DNA of 64,000 nucleotides from CAVVEC01 sp963770485. GTDB taxonomy: Bacteria; Acidobacteriota; Terriglobia; Terriglobales; Acidobacteriaceae. This document shows, piece after piece, positions 33,413 to 41,752 of this stretch. The translations under genes were made by a program, and so were the position numbers. The number at the start of each line of letters is the position of its first letter. The stretch's first letter is position 1. The notes under the pieces were generated by a model that saw only the letters and a list, made by a program, of their open reading frames with translations, made no database searches and was not told the DNA's origin. The stretch is from NCBI GenBank assembly GCA_963770485.1, contig CAVYPX010000011.1, positions 256,698-320,697 on the forward strand. The letters are read 5' to 3'.

Positions 33413-33812
33413 TTTTTTCGATACGAACGTGCTCGTGTATGCAGACGACAAGGCGGCGCCGGCGAAGCAGCGCCGGGCCGTAGAACTCGTGGCCGAACAT
33501 CGGCGAGCGGGGACTGGCGTGGTATCGATGCAGGTTCTGCAGGAGTACTTCGTCACGGTCACTCGCAAACTTAGCGTCGATCCCCGCGTGGCTCGTCGAA
33601 AAATTGAATTGCTGGCCGAGTTCGATGTTGCGGCCCCAGGAGTTGCGGACATACTGGCGGCTGTTGACCTGCACCGGCTCCATGGATTCTCGTTCTGGGA
33701 TGCCCTGATTCTGCGCGCGGCGCACCAGGCTGGATGCACTGTGCTCTTTTCGGAGAATATGCAGGAGGCGCGGGAGGTTGATGGCGTGCGTATCGTGAAT
33801 CCTTTTCTCTAG
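33399..33812 (+). CDS. vapC: PIN-domain toxin (VapC type)
   Basis: 137 residues: SFFDTNVLVYADD, MQVLQEYFVTVTRKL, FSFWDALILRAAHQAGC and LFSENMQE supply the PIN acidic residues. Fourth PIN module of the chromosome part of the window, directly before ssrA. Confidence 0.88.
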   Translation: MSARSFFDTNVLVYADDKAAPAKQRRAVELVAEHRRAGTGVVSMQVLQEYFVTVTRKLSVDPRVARRKIELLAEFDVAAPGVADILAAVDLHRLHGFSFWDALILRAAHQAGCTVLFSENMQEAREVDGVRIVNPFL

Positions 33813-33880
33813 GATCTGCTGGACAGGCCTGTTGCTCGGCGCGAATAAACGGCTCCGACTGCGGACTTCTAATGAACTGT

Positions 33881-33909
33881 TTGACTTCCGGCTGGCCAAC
33901 TCCTAGTCT
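33881..33909 (+). promoter_or_regulatory. Sigma-70-type promoter of ssrA
   Basis: TTGACT (33881-33886), 17-base spacer, TAGTCT (33904-33909). Transcription would start about 25 bases before the mature 5' end of tmRNA, leaving a leader for RNase P to remove. Confidence 0.6.
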
Positions 33910-33941
33910 GGAAGTAGTTCTTTGCATGGTCCATCCCAAAT

Positions 33942-34310
33942 GGGGGCGTCACGGCTTCGACGGAGATGCTTGCGGCCAAGAGGCATGCCGGGGTGCACAC
34001 ACCCGTAATCGCGTGCAAAATGATAATTGCCAATCAACAGATGGCATACGCAGCCTAATTAGTTAGGCAGCCGCTCTCCACGGCTTTGCTCGTGGGCTGT
34101 GAAAGAGCGTCGCACAGCGAGCTGGTCTTCCCTGCCCCGTCTGAGTAGGGAGGATGAGATCATCAGGCTAGCGGAACGCGTTTCTTGTCCGTTCTGAGCG
34201 CGGACCGCGAACGTCCCAGGGTAATGCCTGGGGCATGAATCGGACTACGCATGTAGGCTCTTGACCAGTAACATTTTCGGACGCGGGTTCGACTCCCGCC
34301 GCCTCCACCA
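33942..34310 (+). ncRNA. ssrA: Transfer-messenger RNA (tmRNA)
   Basis: Rescues stalled ribosomes with SmpB. The tRNA-like ends are clear: 5' GGGGGCG pairs with 3' CGCCTCC followed by A and encoded CCA; the T arm reads CGGGTTCGACTCCCG. The resume frame, taken as GCG at 34011, encodes A-C-K-M-I-I-A-N-Q-Q-M-A-Y-A-A and stops at TAA 34056, ending in the hydrophobic -YAA expected of a degradation tag. Another frame (NDNCQST...) ends in polar residues and is disfavoured. Total 369 bases, usual size. The 3' end is the island attachment site. Confidence 0.92.
34287..34310 (+). other. Probable attachment site (ssrA 3' end)
   Basis: The T-arm and acceptor end of tmRNA (TTCGACTCCCGCC to CCACCA) next to the integrase gene. 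Integrases of this class recombine within this sequence and leave the RNA gene intact. Exact crossover limits cannot be set without the other end. Confidence 0.55.
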
Positions 34311-34316
34311 TACTTA

Positions 34317-34377
34317 ACTATTGTATTTTCAATAGTATACAAAATTGATGTTGCAAATTGTACGATAATTGTACGAT
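34317..34377 (+). promoter_or_regulatory. Repeats between att site and integrase
   Basis: ACTATTG and CAATAGT (34317-34336) form a perfect seven-pair hairpin, and ATTGTACGAT occurs twice (34357-34366, 34368-34377), 11 bases apart, i.e. on the same DNA face. Candidate arm-type integrase or excisionase binding sites overlapping the integrase promoter. Confidence 0.45.
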
Positions 34378-34386
34378 GATGGCGGC

Positions 34387-35622
34387 ATGCTTACCGTCTA
34401 CCGTCGTCACAATCCCGCCCTCTGCAAGAGCACAGACCGCTATTACAAGCGCTGCACCTGCCCGACTTGGGTCGAAGGAATGGTCGGCGACAAATACGTC
34501 CGCCACAGCCTGAAAACCCGCAGCTGGGAGCGGGCCGTCGCCAAAGCGCGCAGGATGGATGAGACGGAAGATCCGACTCCAGCGCCGGCAAAAAAGGACG
34601 AACCTGTCACTATCGAAAGGGCCGTCAACGAATATCTGGCGGACGCCAAGGCCCGCGAACTGGGAGTGGCGACTCTCTATAAGCTCAATATCATTTTCCG
34701 CAAACAGCTCTTGGCGTGGTCCAAAGCTGAAGGCTACAAACTCCTTCGTGAATTCGATCTGCGGGCTGTCCAGGCATACCGTGCCACGTGGAAAGATGGA
34801 GCGCTCGCCAAGAAGAAGAAGCAAGAACGTCTCACCGGCTTCTTCTGGTTCTGCATTCGTGCTGGATGGATTACCCAGAACCCGACGAATGGCTTGGGCC
34901 GCATCACTGTCAATCAGACGCCCACGGACTACTTCACGCGCAAGGAATTCGACAAGATCGTTGACGCAACGTATGCGTACCGGGAAAACCGCGGGGAGAC
35001 CGGGTCCGCAAACAGCACTCGGCTTCGGACGCTAACGCTCCTGATGCGATGGAGTGGTTTGCGTATCCGGGATGCAATCACCCTTGAGAGGACACGCCTC
35101 ATCGGTGACAATCTGATGCTCTATCAGGCGAAGACCGGAACGCCGGTTTACGTTCCTTTGCCTCCGCAAGTAGCTGAGGAACTGCGCAACATTCCAGATG
35201 GCCCCAAGCCAAATCCTCGTTACTTTTTCTGGACTGGGAATGGACTGCCAAAATCGGCGGTCGCCGACTGGCAGCGCAGCTTCCGCCGCCTTTTTGCGCT
35301 CGCTGGCCTTGAGAAGCCAGATGGATCGACAAAGCGCTGCTTCCCCCACATGTTCCGCGATACCTTTGCAGTGGAAATGTTGCTGGCTGGCGTCCCGATC
35401 GATCAGGTCTCCATATTGCTGGGACATAAGAGCGTGAAGATCACGGAGAAGCACTACGCTCCCTGGGTAAAAGCTCGACAAGAACAGCTCGTATCGAGTG
35501 TTCGTAACGCCTGGCAACTGCTTGAAGAACCGAAGGCGGCAAAGCCGAAGCAAGCGCGCAACTCAGCTCGCTCGCTGCCGACGTTGGTGTACTCGAATCA
35601 AAACGCTCTCAGGAATGCGTAG
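34387..35622 (+). CDS. int: Tyrosine recombinase / integrase
   Basis: About 411 residues from the ATG at 34387 (a TTG at 34369 would add six). N-terminal SAM-like DNA-binding domain (TIERAVNEYLADAKARELG), then a catalytic domain with R in RWSGLRIRDAI, K region TGTPVYVPLP, HMFRDTFAVEML (H-x-x-R), GHKSVKITEKHYAPW with the second H and nucleophile Y. All catalytic residues are present, so the island may still excise. A short zinc-like CxC (KRCTCPTWV) near the N-terminus is seen in phage-type integrases of this group. Confidence 0.92.
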   Translation: MLTVYRRHNPALCKSTDRYYKRCTCPTWVEGMVGDKYVRHSLKTRSWERAVAKARRMDETEDPTPAPAKKDEPVTIERAVNEYLADAKARELGVATLYKLNIIFRKQLLAWSKAEGYKLLREFDLRAVQAYRATWKDGALAKKKKQERLTGFFWFCIRAGWITQNPTNGLGRITVNQTPTDYFTRKEFDKIVDATYAYRENRGETGSANSTRLRTLTLLMRWSGLRIRDAITLERTRLIGDNLMLYQAKTGTPVYVPLPPQVAEELRNIPDGPKPNPRYFFWTGNGLPKSAVADWQRSFRRLFALAGLEKPDGSTKRCFPHMFRDTFAVEMLLAGVPIDQVSILLGHKSVKITEKHYAPWVKARQEQLVSSVRNAWQLLEEPKAAKPKQARNSARSLPTLVYSNQNALRNA

Positions 35623-35826
35623 GTTTAGGTAGCCTCGTTTTCTTGCACTCTCATGGGTTCCCCATTCGAGAACGCCATGCTCTCCAGCGAAAAGTCGGCG
35701 AACTGATTTTTCGCTCATCGCCCAAAGCTCCGCAATCTCAGGTACGGAGTAGTGCCTTTCCAGAGCAACGGAATGCAGTTCGGAGGCCGGCTGGACGGAT
35801 TTCCTTTCCTGTGTTTCGGGTCGCAT
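35563..35826 (-). CDS. Excisionase-like helix-turn-helix protein
   Basis: 87 residues; HYSVPEIAELWAMSEKSVRRLFAGEHGVLEW is a MerR/Xis-type winged helix motif, followed by RGYLNLRIPESVLIRVHQR. Such small proteins act as recombination directionality factors or element regulators. It converges on and overlaps the integrase 3' end by 60 bases, an uncommon layout, since Xis usually precedes Int. Confidence 0.75.
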   Translation of the reverse strand: MRPETQERKSVQPASELHSVALERHYSVPEIAELWAMSEKSVRRLFAGEHGVLEWGTHESARKRGYLNLRIPESVLIRVHQRRQRAS

Positions 35827-36290
35827 TACGAAGGGACTCCTGGCTGGTGTTGTCCGCTACATCAGCGACGGAACTTCACACTTCAACCGCCGCTGCATGT
35901 TAACCAACTTGATTCCAGGCGCTGGATTTGTCCAATGAATTCTCGGGCGAGAGCTATTCCCGGCAGGAATAGCGGGTCAGAACAGAACTACAGAAGTGTG
36001 GATTACCGTAAGGCTCAACTTCCCATAACCGGACGTCCGGCGCAGATCTTCCGGCGAGAGAGGGGCTGATTTTGGGGAGGGCCTCCAGCCGGTCGATGAG
36101 CATCACTTCGGTCGAAACCTTGGCCGGTTCCAGCCTTAGCCCCACTCGCTGGAGTGCAGTAGCAACAAGAGGCGTGCCAGAATCGCCAACCGGAACCGCC
36201 GCGTCTTGTCCTTAGCAGCGCGGGATTAAAGCCTGGGCCGTCGCCCGGCATAGCGTTATACTCTGAGCGGTGAGCCTTTGGAGAATGTAA
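35827..36290. other. Gene-free region with hairpin and promoter
   Basis: 464 bases without a convincing gene. GCTATTCC (35953-35960) and GGAATAGC (35966-35973) form a perfect eight-pair hairpin. TATACT at 36257-36262 and GGAGA at 36280 serve the HD gene downstream. The region also holds the divergent promoter for the excisionase-like gene. Confidence 0.5.
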
Positions 36291-38480
36291 ATGAAGGCTA
36301 TAACACATCGGGACCAAGTCCACGGCGACGTCCGCTTCGATTCCCTCGCTGTGGCGTTGCTTAACACCGCACCGCTTCAGCGCCTCGGCAGGATATATCA
36401 GCTCGGCTACGCGCATCTCGTATTCCGGGGCGGCACTCACACGCGCCTGAGCCATGTAATGGGGGCGTCTCACGCGGCAAGCCAACTAGTCGATTTCCTG
36501 CGGCAGAACTATCAAGAAGGCGACCTTCCGCTCGGTGCCGTCGACCCCGAGGAGTTCTTACCAGTCGGAAGCAGGAGCGGCTTGCGTGACGACCGTTGGG
36601 ACGTTCTCCGTCACCTAGTACGGTGGGCTGCCCTCCTGCATGACGTTGGGCATGTGCCTCTCGGCCATACGCTGGAGGATGAGTTTGACGGAATCTACGT
36701 CAAGCATGACAACTTCGCTTCAAAACGCATACCTCATCTCTGGCACGAAATTTCCCCGGGGGAAGACGCAGAGATACGTGCGGTCTTCAGGCGTGGAGAG
36801 TTGCTCCCCGAGTCTTTCGACGCCCTTGGGATCAGCGGCGAGAAAGCTTGGCAGACGGTTATGCTCATCTGCTTGCACAAAGAGAGCGGCAAGGACGGCG
36901 AACGGCGCACATTCAAAGATATCATCGAGGCCTCTGACGAAGTCGCGATGCCCTTCGTCAAGATGCTCAAGGCGGCTTTAGCGGGGACAGATAGCAAGAC
37001 CTATTTCCCGTACATGGCAGATATCGTCGGAAATACGATCTGCGCAGACTACCTCGATTACCTTCGTCGCGACGCGATTAATGTTGGGCTGGATGTCCTG
37101 CGGGACAATCGAGTGGCGTCGCGGTTCTTTGTCGCGAAAGACGCTCAAGGTCTTTTCCGAATGGCGTTGGCGCTCGAGGACAGGCACGGCAAACCTCGAT
37201 TGGATACATGCACTGGCGTTGTGGAACTCGTCAGGCAGCGCTTCAGGTTTGCAGAGATTATTTACTACCACAAAACCAAGGTCGCAGCTTCGGCGATGCT
37301 CGCCAAAGTGTTTGCTTTGATCGGAAACCCAGAAGAGGTCGGCCCTCACGCCCGGCTGATCGAGGTCGATCAAGTACCGGACCTTACGAAGCGCATAATG
37401 TCCGGGGAGATCGATCCAGCAACCCTGCGAAAGGAATGCTTTCCGTCAATGTTGCTGGATCCAACGATTGGTGACGAAACGCTCCTGCTCTGGCTTCAAG
37501 ACCTCGCATTGGAGACGCTGGCTGGGGCGCGACGCTCCGGAGATGCGGAAAAGGTACGCCGTTGCCTGCGTGGGCTTTCACTCCTGCAGTCTCTTGTTCG
37601 ACGTAAGCTTTACAAGGTTTGCTTTACGATCGACAAGAACATTTATCGAGAACTAACACCCGGCAGTAAAGAAGAACTAGAAATCGAGCGCCGAATAGAT
37701 CAGACTCTGACTGCGTTGAGGAAGAACCAAGGAAAAAGGGCCAGCCTCGAAAGTAAAATCGCCGTTGCCGCAGGCTGGCCCGAGGATGCGCTGTTGCTCT
37801 ATGTACCGCCCAGAAAAAGCCAAGCGAAGGGTATCGAAACCAAGGCGCTCGACAGGGGCGACGTTGTAACCCTCGGAAGCCATTCGGCAGTAAGCGAGGA
37901 GGTTACTCGTCTCAACGACTCGTATAAGAAACTTTGGCGAATCATCCTGTTGGTTCATCCCAAATTCCGACTAGACGCCGTCGGCCTATCGAAGGCCATA
38001 GACGCCCTCATCTTGGACCTTTGGCCAAACATTGATTTGCGCGTGGCCGAAAAAGGCATTCAAGATGGTGCTATGTTCCAATACATTCCGGATAAGCAAC
38101 GGCCAGCCGCGCTCGAATACAAGCGACTGGCTGGCGAGAAGCGTCTTGATTGGAAGTGTTTCGATGAAGCGGGCTATAACACCGCCGATGGCACCGTGAG
38201 CACGGAGGAACATGCCGAACGAGCCATGTTGCTGTCGCTAGTGCGCGCGCGAGGCGGGTCTGCAGAGACGATCAAAGGTCAATTTCAGGATCCGAACTCG
38301 CTCTCGGCCCGCGTAAACGAACTTGAAAGTACCCTCACAATTGAGGGACGAGAGGGAACCAGCGACGTGAGGATGGCAGCAATCGAGAGAATCGCTAGTG
38401 AGCTTGTGCCACAGCAATCCGACGGCAAGAAAACCCGCAGAAAACGAGACACGCAGCTACCTTTAGGTGCCGGGGAATGA
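36291..38480 (+). CDS. HD-domain phosphohydrolase (SAMHD1/dGTPase-like)
   Basis: 729 residues. HD domain in the first third: TRLSHVMGAS (H55), ALLHDVGHVPLGHTLEDE (H117-D118), and ADYLDYLRRDAINVGL (about 253-267), which mirrors the DYxxRD motif of SAMHD1-type deoxynucleotide triphosphohydrolases. The remaining 450 residues are helical and unrecognised, without a nuclease or kinase motif. dNTPases can deplete nucleotides to stop phage; that role is inference. Promoter-like TATACT and GGAGA precede the ATG. Stop overlaps the next ATG (ATGA). Confidence 0.82.
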   Translation: MKAITHRDQVHGDVRFDSLAVALLNTAPLQRLGRIYQLGYAHLVFRGGTHTRLSHVMGASHAASQLVDFLRQNYQEGDLPLGAVDPEEFLPVGSRSGLRDDRWDVLRHLVRWAALLHDVGHVPLGHTLEDEFDGIYVKHDNFASKRIPHLWHEISPGEDAEIRAVFRRGELLPESFDALGISGEKAWQTVMLICLHKESGKDGERRTFKDIIEASDEVAMPFVKMLKAALAGTDSKTYFPYMADIVGNTICADYLDYLRRDAINVGLDVLRDNRVASRFFVAKDAQGLFRMALALEDRHGKPRLDTCTGVVELVRQRFRFAEIIYYHKTKVAASAMLAKVFALIGNPEEVGPHARLIEVDQVPDLTKRIMSGEIDPATLRKECFPSMLLDPTIGDETLLLWLQDLALETLAGARRSGDAEKVRRCLRGLSLLQSLVRRKLYKVCFTIDKNIYRELTPGSKEELEIERRIDQTLTALRKNQGKRASLESKIAVAAGWPEDALLLYVPPRKSQAKGIETKALDRGDVVTLGSHSAVSEEVTRLNDSYKKLWRIILLVHPKFRLDAVGLSKAIDALILDLWPNIDLRVAEKGIQDGAMFQYIPDKQRPAALEYKRLAGEKRLDWKCFDEAGYNTADGTVSTEEHAERAMLLSLVRARGGSAETIKGQFQDPNSLSARVNELESTLTIEGREGTSDVRMAAIERIASELVPQQSDGKKTRRKRDTQLPLGAGE

Positions 38481-39358
38481 CGGTTCAGCAGAGGGTCTGG
38501 CAAACACGCGATTTCGCATTAGCTCGCCAGGAAGCGCGCGAGATCCAGAAAACGCACCCGACGATTTTCCGAGTAATGCCGATCTCGGTTTCTGATCTGG
38601 CCTATGCTCTCGGATTCGTTGTTGAGAAACGAACTGAACTCCAACAGCGGGCGCGCCTTGAGATCCTTCGAGAGGGAGGGGCCGAAAAAGCAACAATCGC
38701 CCTGAAGGAAGGTTTGGACCGAAATGTTGGCCGTTTTGCCGTTGCCCACGAGATTGGCCATGCTGTGCTGCTCAGGAAATACCCTGACACATCCCGTGAG
38801 TGGGACGTCGGGCGTAAGGAAGTATTTGCCAGTATGTTCGCTGCCGAGATCCTTGCATCTCCCGAGGCTCGACTGCGGATGGCGGAATCCTTTCGCTCAC
38901 TAAGCGACCCGCTTACCCTCCTAAAGCTAGCTTCACAGATGGGCCTTTCCCCTCGGGCGTTATTGACCATTGCGGGCCAAGAGGAGTCCTGGATAAGAGG
39001 ACTCGACAAGATCTGGCTGCGCATAAAGTATGTAGAGAACGCCTTCACACACACAGAGCCAAAACTGAGGATCGTGAGTGCGCACTACGACAGATCACGG
39101 TTTTACGTTGCGACAAATCAAAGTATTGCCCGCTTTGCCGGCACGGACCAATGGCTAGCTTCGCTGCCAGTGGGAGCAATCGCTAAACATGGCGCTTGCA
39201 TTTCCCTTAAGTTCAAACAGGCGTTGCCCGCTGCCCCAAAATTCGTGACGAAGCAAATTCGCGCCGAGCTCTCGGCGGCTCGACTCCACTCCAGTGCCGA
39301 TGATTCCGTCTCCTATCTCATTGCCGTCGCCGACCTATCCAAAAACGTCGAGAATTGA
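38477..39358 (+). CDS. ImmA/IrrE-type metallopeptidase
   Basis: 293 residues. HEIGH zinc motif at 91-95 with E115 in EVFASMFAAEILASPE as third ligand, the ImmA/IrrE pattern. An N-terminal helical segment (SVSDLAYALGFVVEKR) precedes it; the C-terminal 130 residues form a separate, unknown domain. ImmA/IrrE proteases cleave repressors in mobile elements and in DNA-damage responses. Coupled to the HD gene by ATGA, so the two proteins are made in concert; the peptidase may sense stress and activate or release the HD enzyme. That is a hypothesis. Confidence 0.82.
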   Translation: MTVQQRVWQTRDFALARQEAREIQKTHPTIFRVMPISVSDLAYALGFVVEKRTELQQRARLEILREGGAEKATIALKEGLDRNVGRFAVAHEIGHAVLLRKYPDTSREWDVGRKEVFASMFAAEILASPEARLRMAESFRSLSDPLTLLKLASQMGLSPRALLTIAGQEESWIRGLDKIWLRIKYVENAFTHTEPKLRIVSAHYDRSRFYVATNQSIARFAGTDQWLASLPVGAIAKHGACISLKFKQALPAAPKFVTKQIRAELSAARLHSSADDSVSYLIAVADLSKNVEN

Positions 39359-39438
39359 CTGTTCTCGCTGATCCGACCAGACTCAGGATGCGGATGGTCC
39401 TAGGCAGAGCGGGAAATCAGCCAACTCCGATCTGGACA

Positions 39439-40425
39439 TCACCGCTCCGGGCTTGCCTTTTTGATGCTGACAACTCGGGACGACCGGGGCGATTCAATCG
39501 GCTTTGGTGGACGGCGCTGGTAAGCGTATTTGCGGAGGAAGGACCGGGCGAACTCGTTCGCCAATCGTGAATCGTCGTCCTTTCTCATAATTACACACGT
39601 TTGGAAACACAATGACTCATCAGAAAGAGGCTTTACCACTACACCTTCAGCGCGACAGCCAAGGGCCGTAGGTTTGGTGAGGATGGCCACGCCGACGTGC
39701 TCAGATACCAAGTGAATCGCCTCTTGAGGCGTAATAATGTCGTGTGCGCGTTTCGGAGCAATTCCCTCACGTCGTGCCGCGGCTATGATTGCGTCATGAA
39801 CGACTGGGTGAACCCGGCGCGCGAACAGAATCCATTCATCTTTGGCCAGATCTTGGAGCGCGAGGCGTTCTTTTTGGGCCGCCGCGTGGCCCTCTGGAAG
39901 AGCCGCATAGAGTGGTGTCAGAACGAATGGCGCGGCCTCGATCTGAGAGTCCTCCGGCGGTGCCGTCACAAGGGCCAGGTTCAGCTCGCTTGCTAGAACA
40001 CTCCGGACCAACTCGATTGAGAACTGACTGACGAGTCGAATGGCAAGGTTGGGGTACAGGGGGAGACGAACTGCAAGAAGGTCTGAAATCCACGCTTGAT
40101 CGGCTTCGTGCGAGTGCCCGATCGTCAAAACGCTGTCTGCTCCGTCATGGGCGGTACGTGCGAGATGAAAAGCCCTCTCGATATGCAAGACCGAAGAGCG
40201 CGCCTCTGCGACGAAGGCTCGGCCAGCGTCGGTGAGCTCCACACGGACAACCCGTCGATTATCGCGAGTGAACAGTCGGAATCTAAGCTGTTTTTCAATT
40301 TCCGTGATTTGTCTGCTGAGCGCAGATTGGGTGAGGTTCAATCTGAGGGCGGCCTTGGTGAAGTTCAGCTCTTCGCCCAAGGCAATGACCGCGTGCAAGT
40401 GGCGTACTTCGACGTTGGGGAACAC
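39439..40425 (-). CDS. LysR-family transcriptional regulator
   Basis: 328 residues: N-terminal winged helix (VRHLHAVIALGEELNFTKAALRLNLTQSALSRQITEIEKQL) and a periplasmic-binding-like effector domain (VLTIGHSHEADQAWISDLLAVRLPLYPNLAIRLV). LysR regulators bind small ligands and usually control a divergent gene; here the divergent neighbour is a 65-residue protein and the SRAP gene. Regulated target unknown. Confidence 0.9.
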   Translation of the reverse strand: MFPNVEVRHLHAVIALGEELNFTKAALRLNLTQSALSRQITEIEKQLRFRLFTRDNRRVVRVELTDAGRAFVAEARSSVLHIERAFHLARTAHDGADSVLTIGHSHEADQAWISDLLAVRLPLYPNLAIRLVSQFSIELVRSVLASELNLALVTAPPEDSQIEAAPFVLTPLYAALPEGHAAAQKERLALQDLAKDEWILFARRVHPVVHDAIIAAARREGIAPKRAHDIITPQEAIHLVSEHVGVAILTKPTALGCRAEGVVVKPLSDESLCFQTCVIMRKDDDSRLANEFARSFLRKYAYQRRPPKPIESPRSSRVVSIKKASPER

Positions 40426-40698
40426 GGCTCCCAGCTCCGTTCAAGAGTTTGGTGACACGACGGTTTCGTTCTGCCATTTGTGCGTGAAACGACGAGTGGT
40501 TAAGAGCTTGCAACCCGGCCGGTCCTGTAAAGTTTCGTGAAGGGCCAGAAAAAAATTGAATCAGCTGCATCTGAAACCCGCTCCAGACGGAGGTTCTCGG
40601 GCATTGTGCACTTCTGCCTTGCCAAGCTCACTATGGCAAAACTCAGCGCAGCACGGCGCTGTGGCGAACAAAAGGCGAATAGTGTACGATTACCCGTC

Positions 40699-40896
40699 AT
40701 GGATGAAGGACGAAAGCGGGTGGTCGGGATCATGGCAGCGATCCTCGCCAGTCTGCACATGCAGACGGCAGATGATCTGTTTGGTGGACCTCAGGGAAGT
40801 CCGCGCAGCGACAAGTTGATTGCTGCTTCAGTTCAATGGGCTGAAAAGATCATGGAGAAGATCGATAGCGTGTTTCGCTCATCAGATCTGCCATAA
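40699..40896 (+). CDS. Small conserved-looking protein
   Basis: 65 residues from the ATG at 40699 (MDEGRKRVVGIMAAIL...). Helical, with DDLFGGPQGSPRSDKLIAASVQWAEKIMEKIDSVF. I recall similar short MDEGRKRV... proteins in Acidobacteria but know no function. Seven bases before the SRAP gene. An upstream in-frame extension looks non-coding. Confidence 0.55.
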   Translation: MDEGRKRVVGIMAAILASLHMQTADDLFGGPQGSPRSDKLIAASVQWAEKIMEKIDSVFRSSDLP

Positions 40897-40903
40897 TCTC
40901 CCC

Positions 40904-41608
40904 ATGTGCGGGCGCTATCGACTGTCGCGGAGGAAACAGCTTGTCGAGGAATATTTCGACACGGAGTCTGACGAACCCGAGTGGACTCCCCGCTATAACA
41001 TTGCGCCGTCTCAGCCCGTTCCCGTCATCCGGCAGAATCCGAAGGAGCCTCGCCGGGAATTGTCCTTGATGCGTTGGGGACTGATTCCTTCGTGGGCGAA
41101 AGACGCATCAGTCGCCGCACGGATGATTAACGCTAGATCGGAGACGGCGGGAACGAAGCCCGCGTTCCGCGACCCGTTGACCAATCGCAGGTGCCTCATT
41201 CCGGCGGACGGATTTTACGAGTGGCAGCGGACGGGAAAAGTTAAGCAGCCGTACTGCTTTGAAGTCAATGACGGCGAGTTGTTCGCGTTCGCGGGAATAT
41301 GGGATCGCTGGACGGATCCGAGTCGCAACACTGTAGAGACCTGTTCGATTCTGACTACGAGCCCAAATGCTGTGACTTCAGCCGTTCACGACCGCATGCC
41401 AGTCATTCTTGATCCAGATAGCTACGACATATGGCTCGATCCTGGAATGAGGGATGTGACTACGACGTCCGAGCTGCTGAAGCCCTACGATGCTCACCAA
41501 ATGCGGTGTTATCCGATAAGCACCCGGATCAATTACGTGTCGAATGACGACGAGGAATGCTCCGCACCCGTGGAACTCACTCACGCTCAAACTCGCCTCT
41601 TCTTGTAA
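40904..41608 (+). CDS. SRAP-domain (YedK/HMCES-like) DNA-protein crosslink protein
   Basis: 234 residues. SRAP proteins form a stable crosslink with abasic sites in single-stranded DNA. The N-terminal MCGRY exposes Cys2, the crosslinking residue; PRYNIAPSQPVPVI, MRWGLIPSWAK, INARSETAGTKPAFRD, CLIPADGFYEWQ and AVHDRMPVIL (catalytic H) are all present. The ATG at 40904 is required so that Cys is residue 2. May protect island DNA during transfer. Confidence 0.92.
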   Translation: MCGRYRLSRRKQLVEEYFDTESDEPEWTPRYNIAPSQPVPVIRQNPKEPRRELSLMRWGLIPSWAKDASVAARMINARSETAGTKPAFRDPLTNRRCLIPADGFYEWQRTGKVKQPYCFEVNDGELFAFAGIWDRWTDPSRNTVETCSILTTSPNAVTSAVHDRMPVILDPDSYDIWLDPGMRDVTTTSELLKPYDAHQMRCYPISTRINYVSNDDEECSAPVELTHAQTRLFL

Positions 41609-41712
41609 GCTCACTGTCAAGGCAAGTGCGGCGATGCCGTGGCGTATTATGGCTGTCTACACCGACGAAAAGCCATGAAAGCCTTTACAATGTGGACGCA
41701 AGCTGAGGGGGT

Positions 41713-41751
41713 GAGCCGCCCGTCGTAGCGCAGCATAGCTCCGGGCGGCTC
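41713..41751. terminator. Bidirectional terminator hairpin
   Basis: GAGCCGCCCG (41713-41722) pairs with CGGGCGGCTC (41742-41751), a perfect ten-pair stem with a 19-base loop, between the converging SRAP and CHAT genes. Confidence 0.6.
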
Positions 41752-41752
41752 T

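Noticed and set aside
33941..34066. Alternative tmRNA tag frame reading NDNCQST...
   Set aside because: Ends in polar residues and lacks the hydrophobic -AA end; the GCG frame ending -AYAA fits known tags.
39355..39570. 71-codon frame after the ImmA gene
   Set aside because: Largely antisense to the 3' end of the LysR gene, with no motif.
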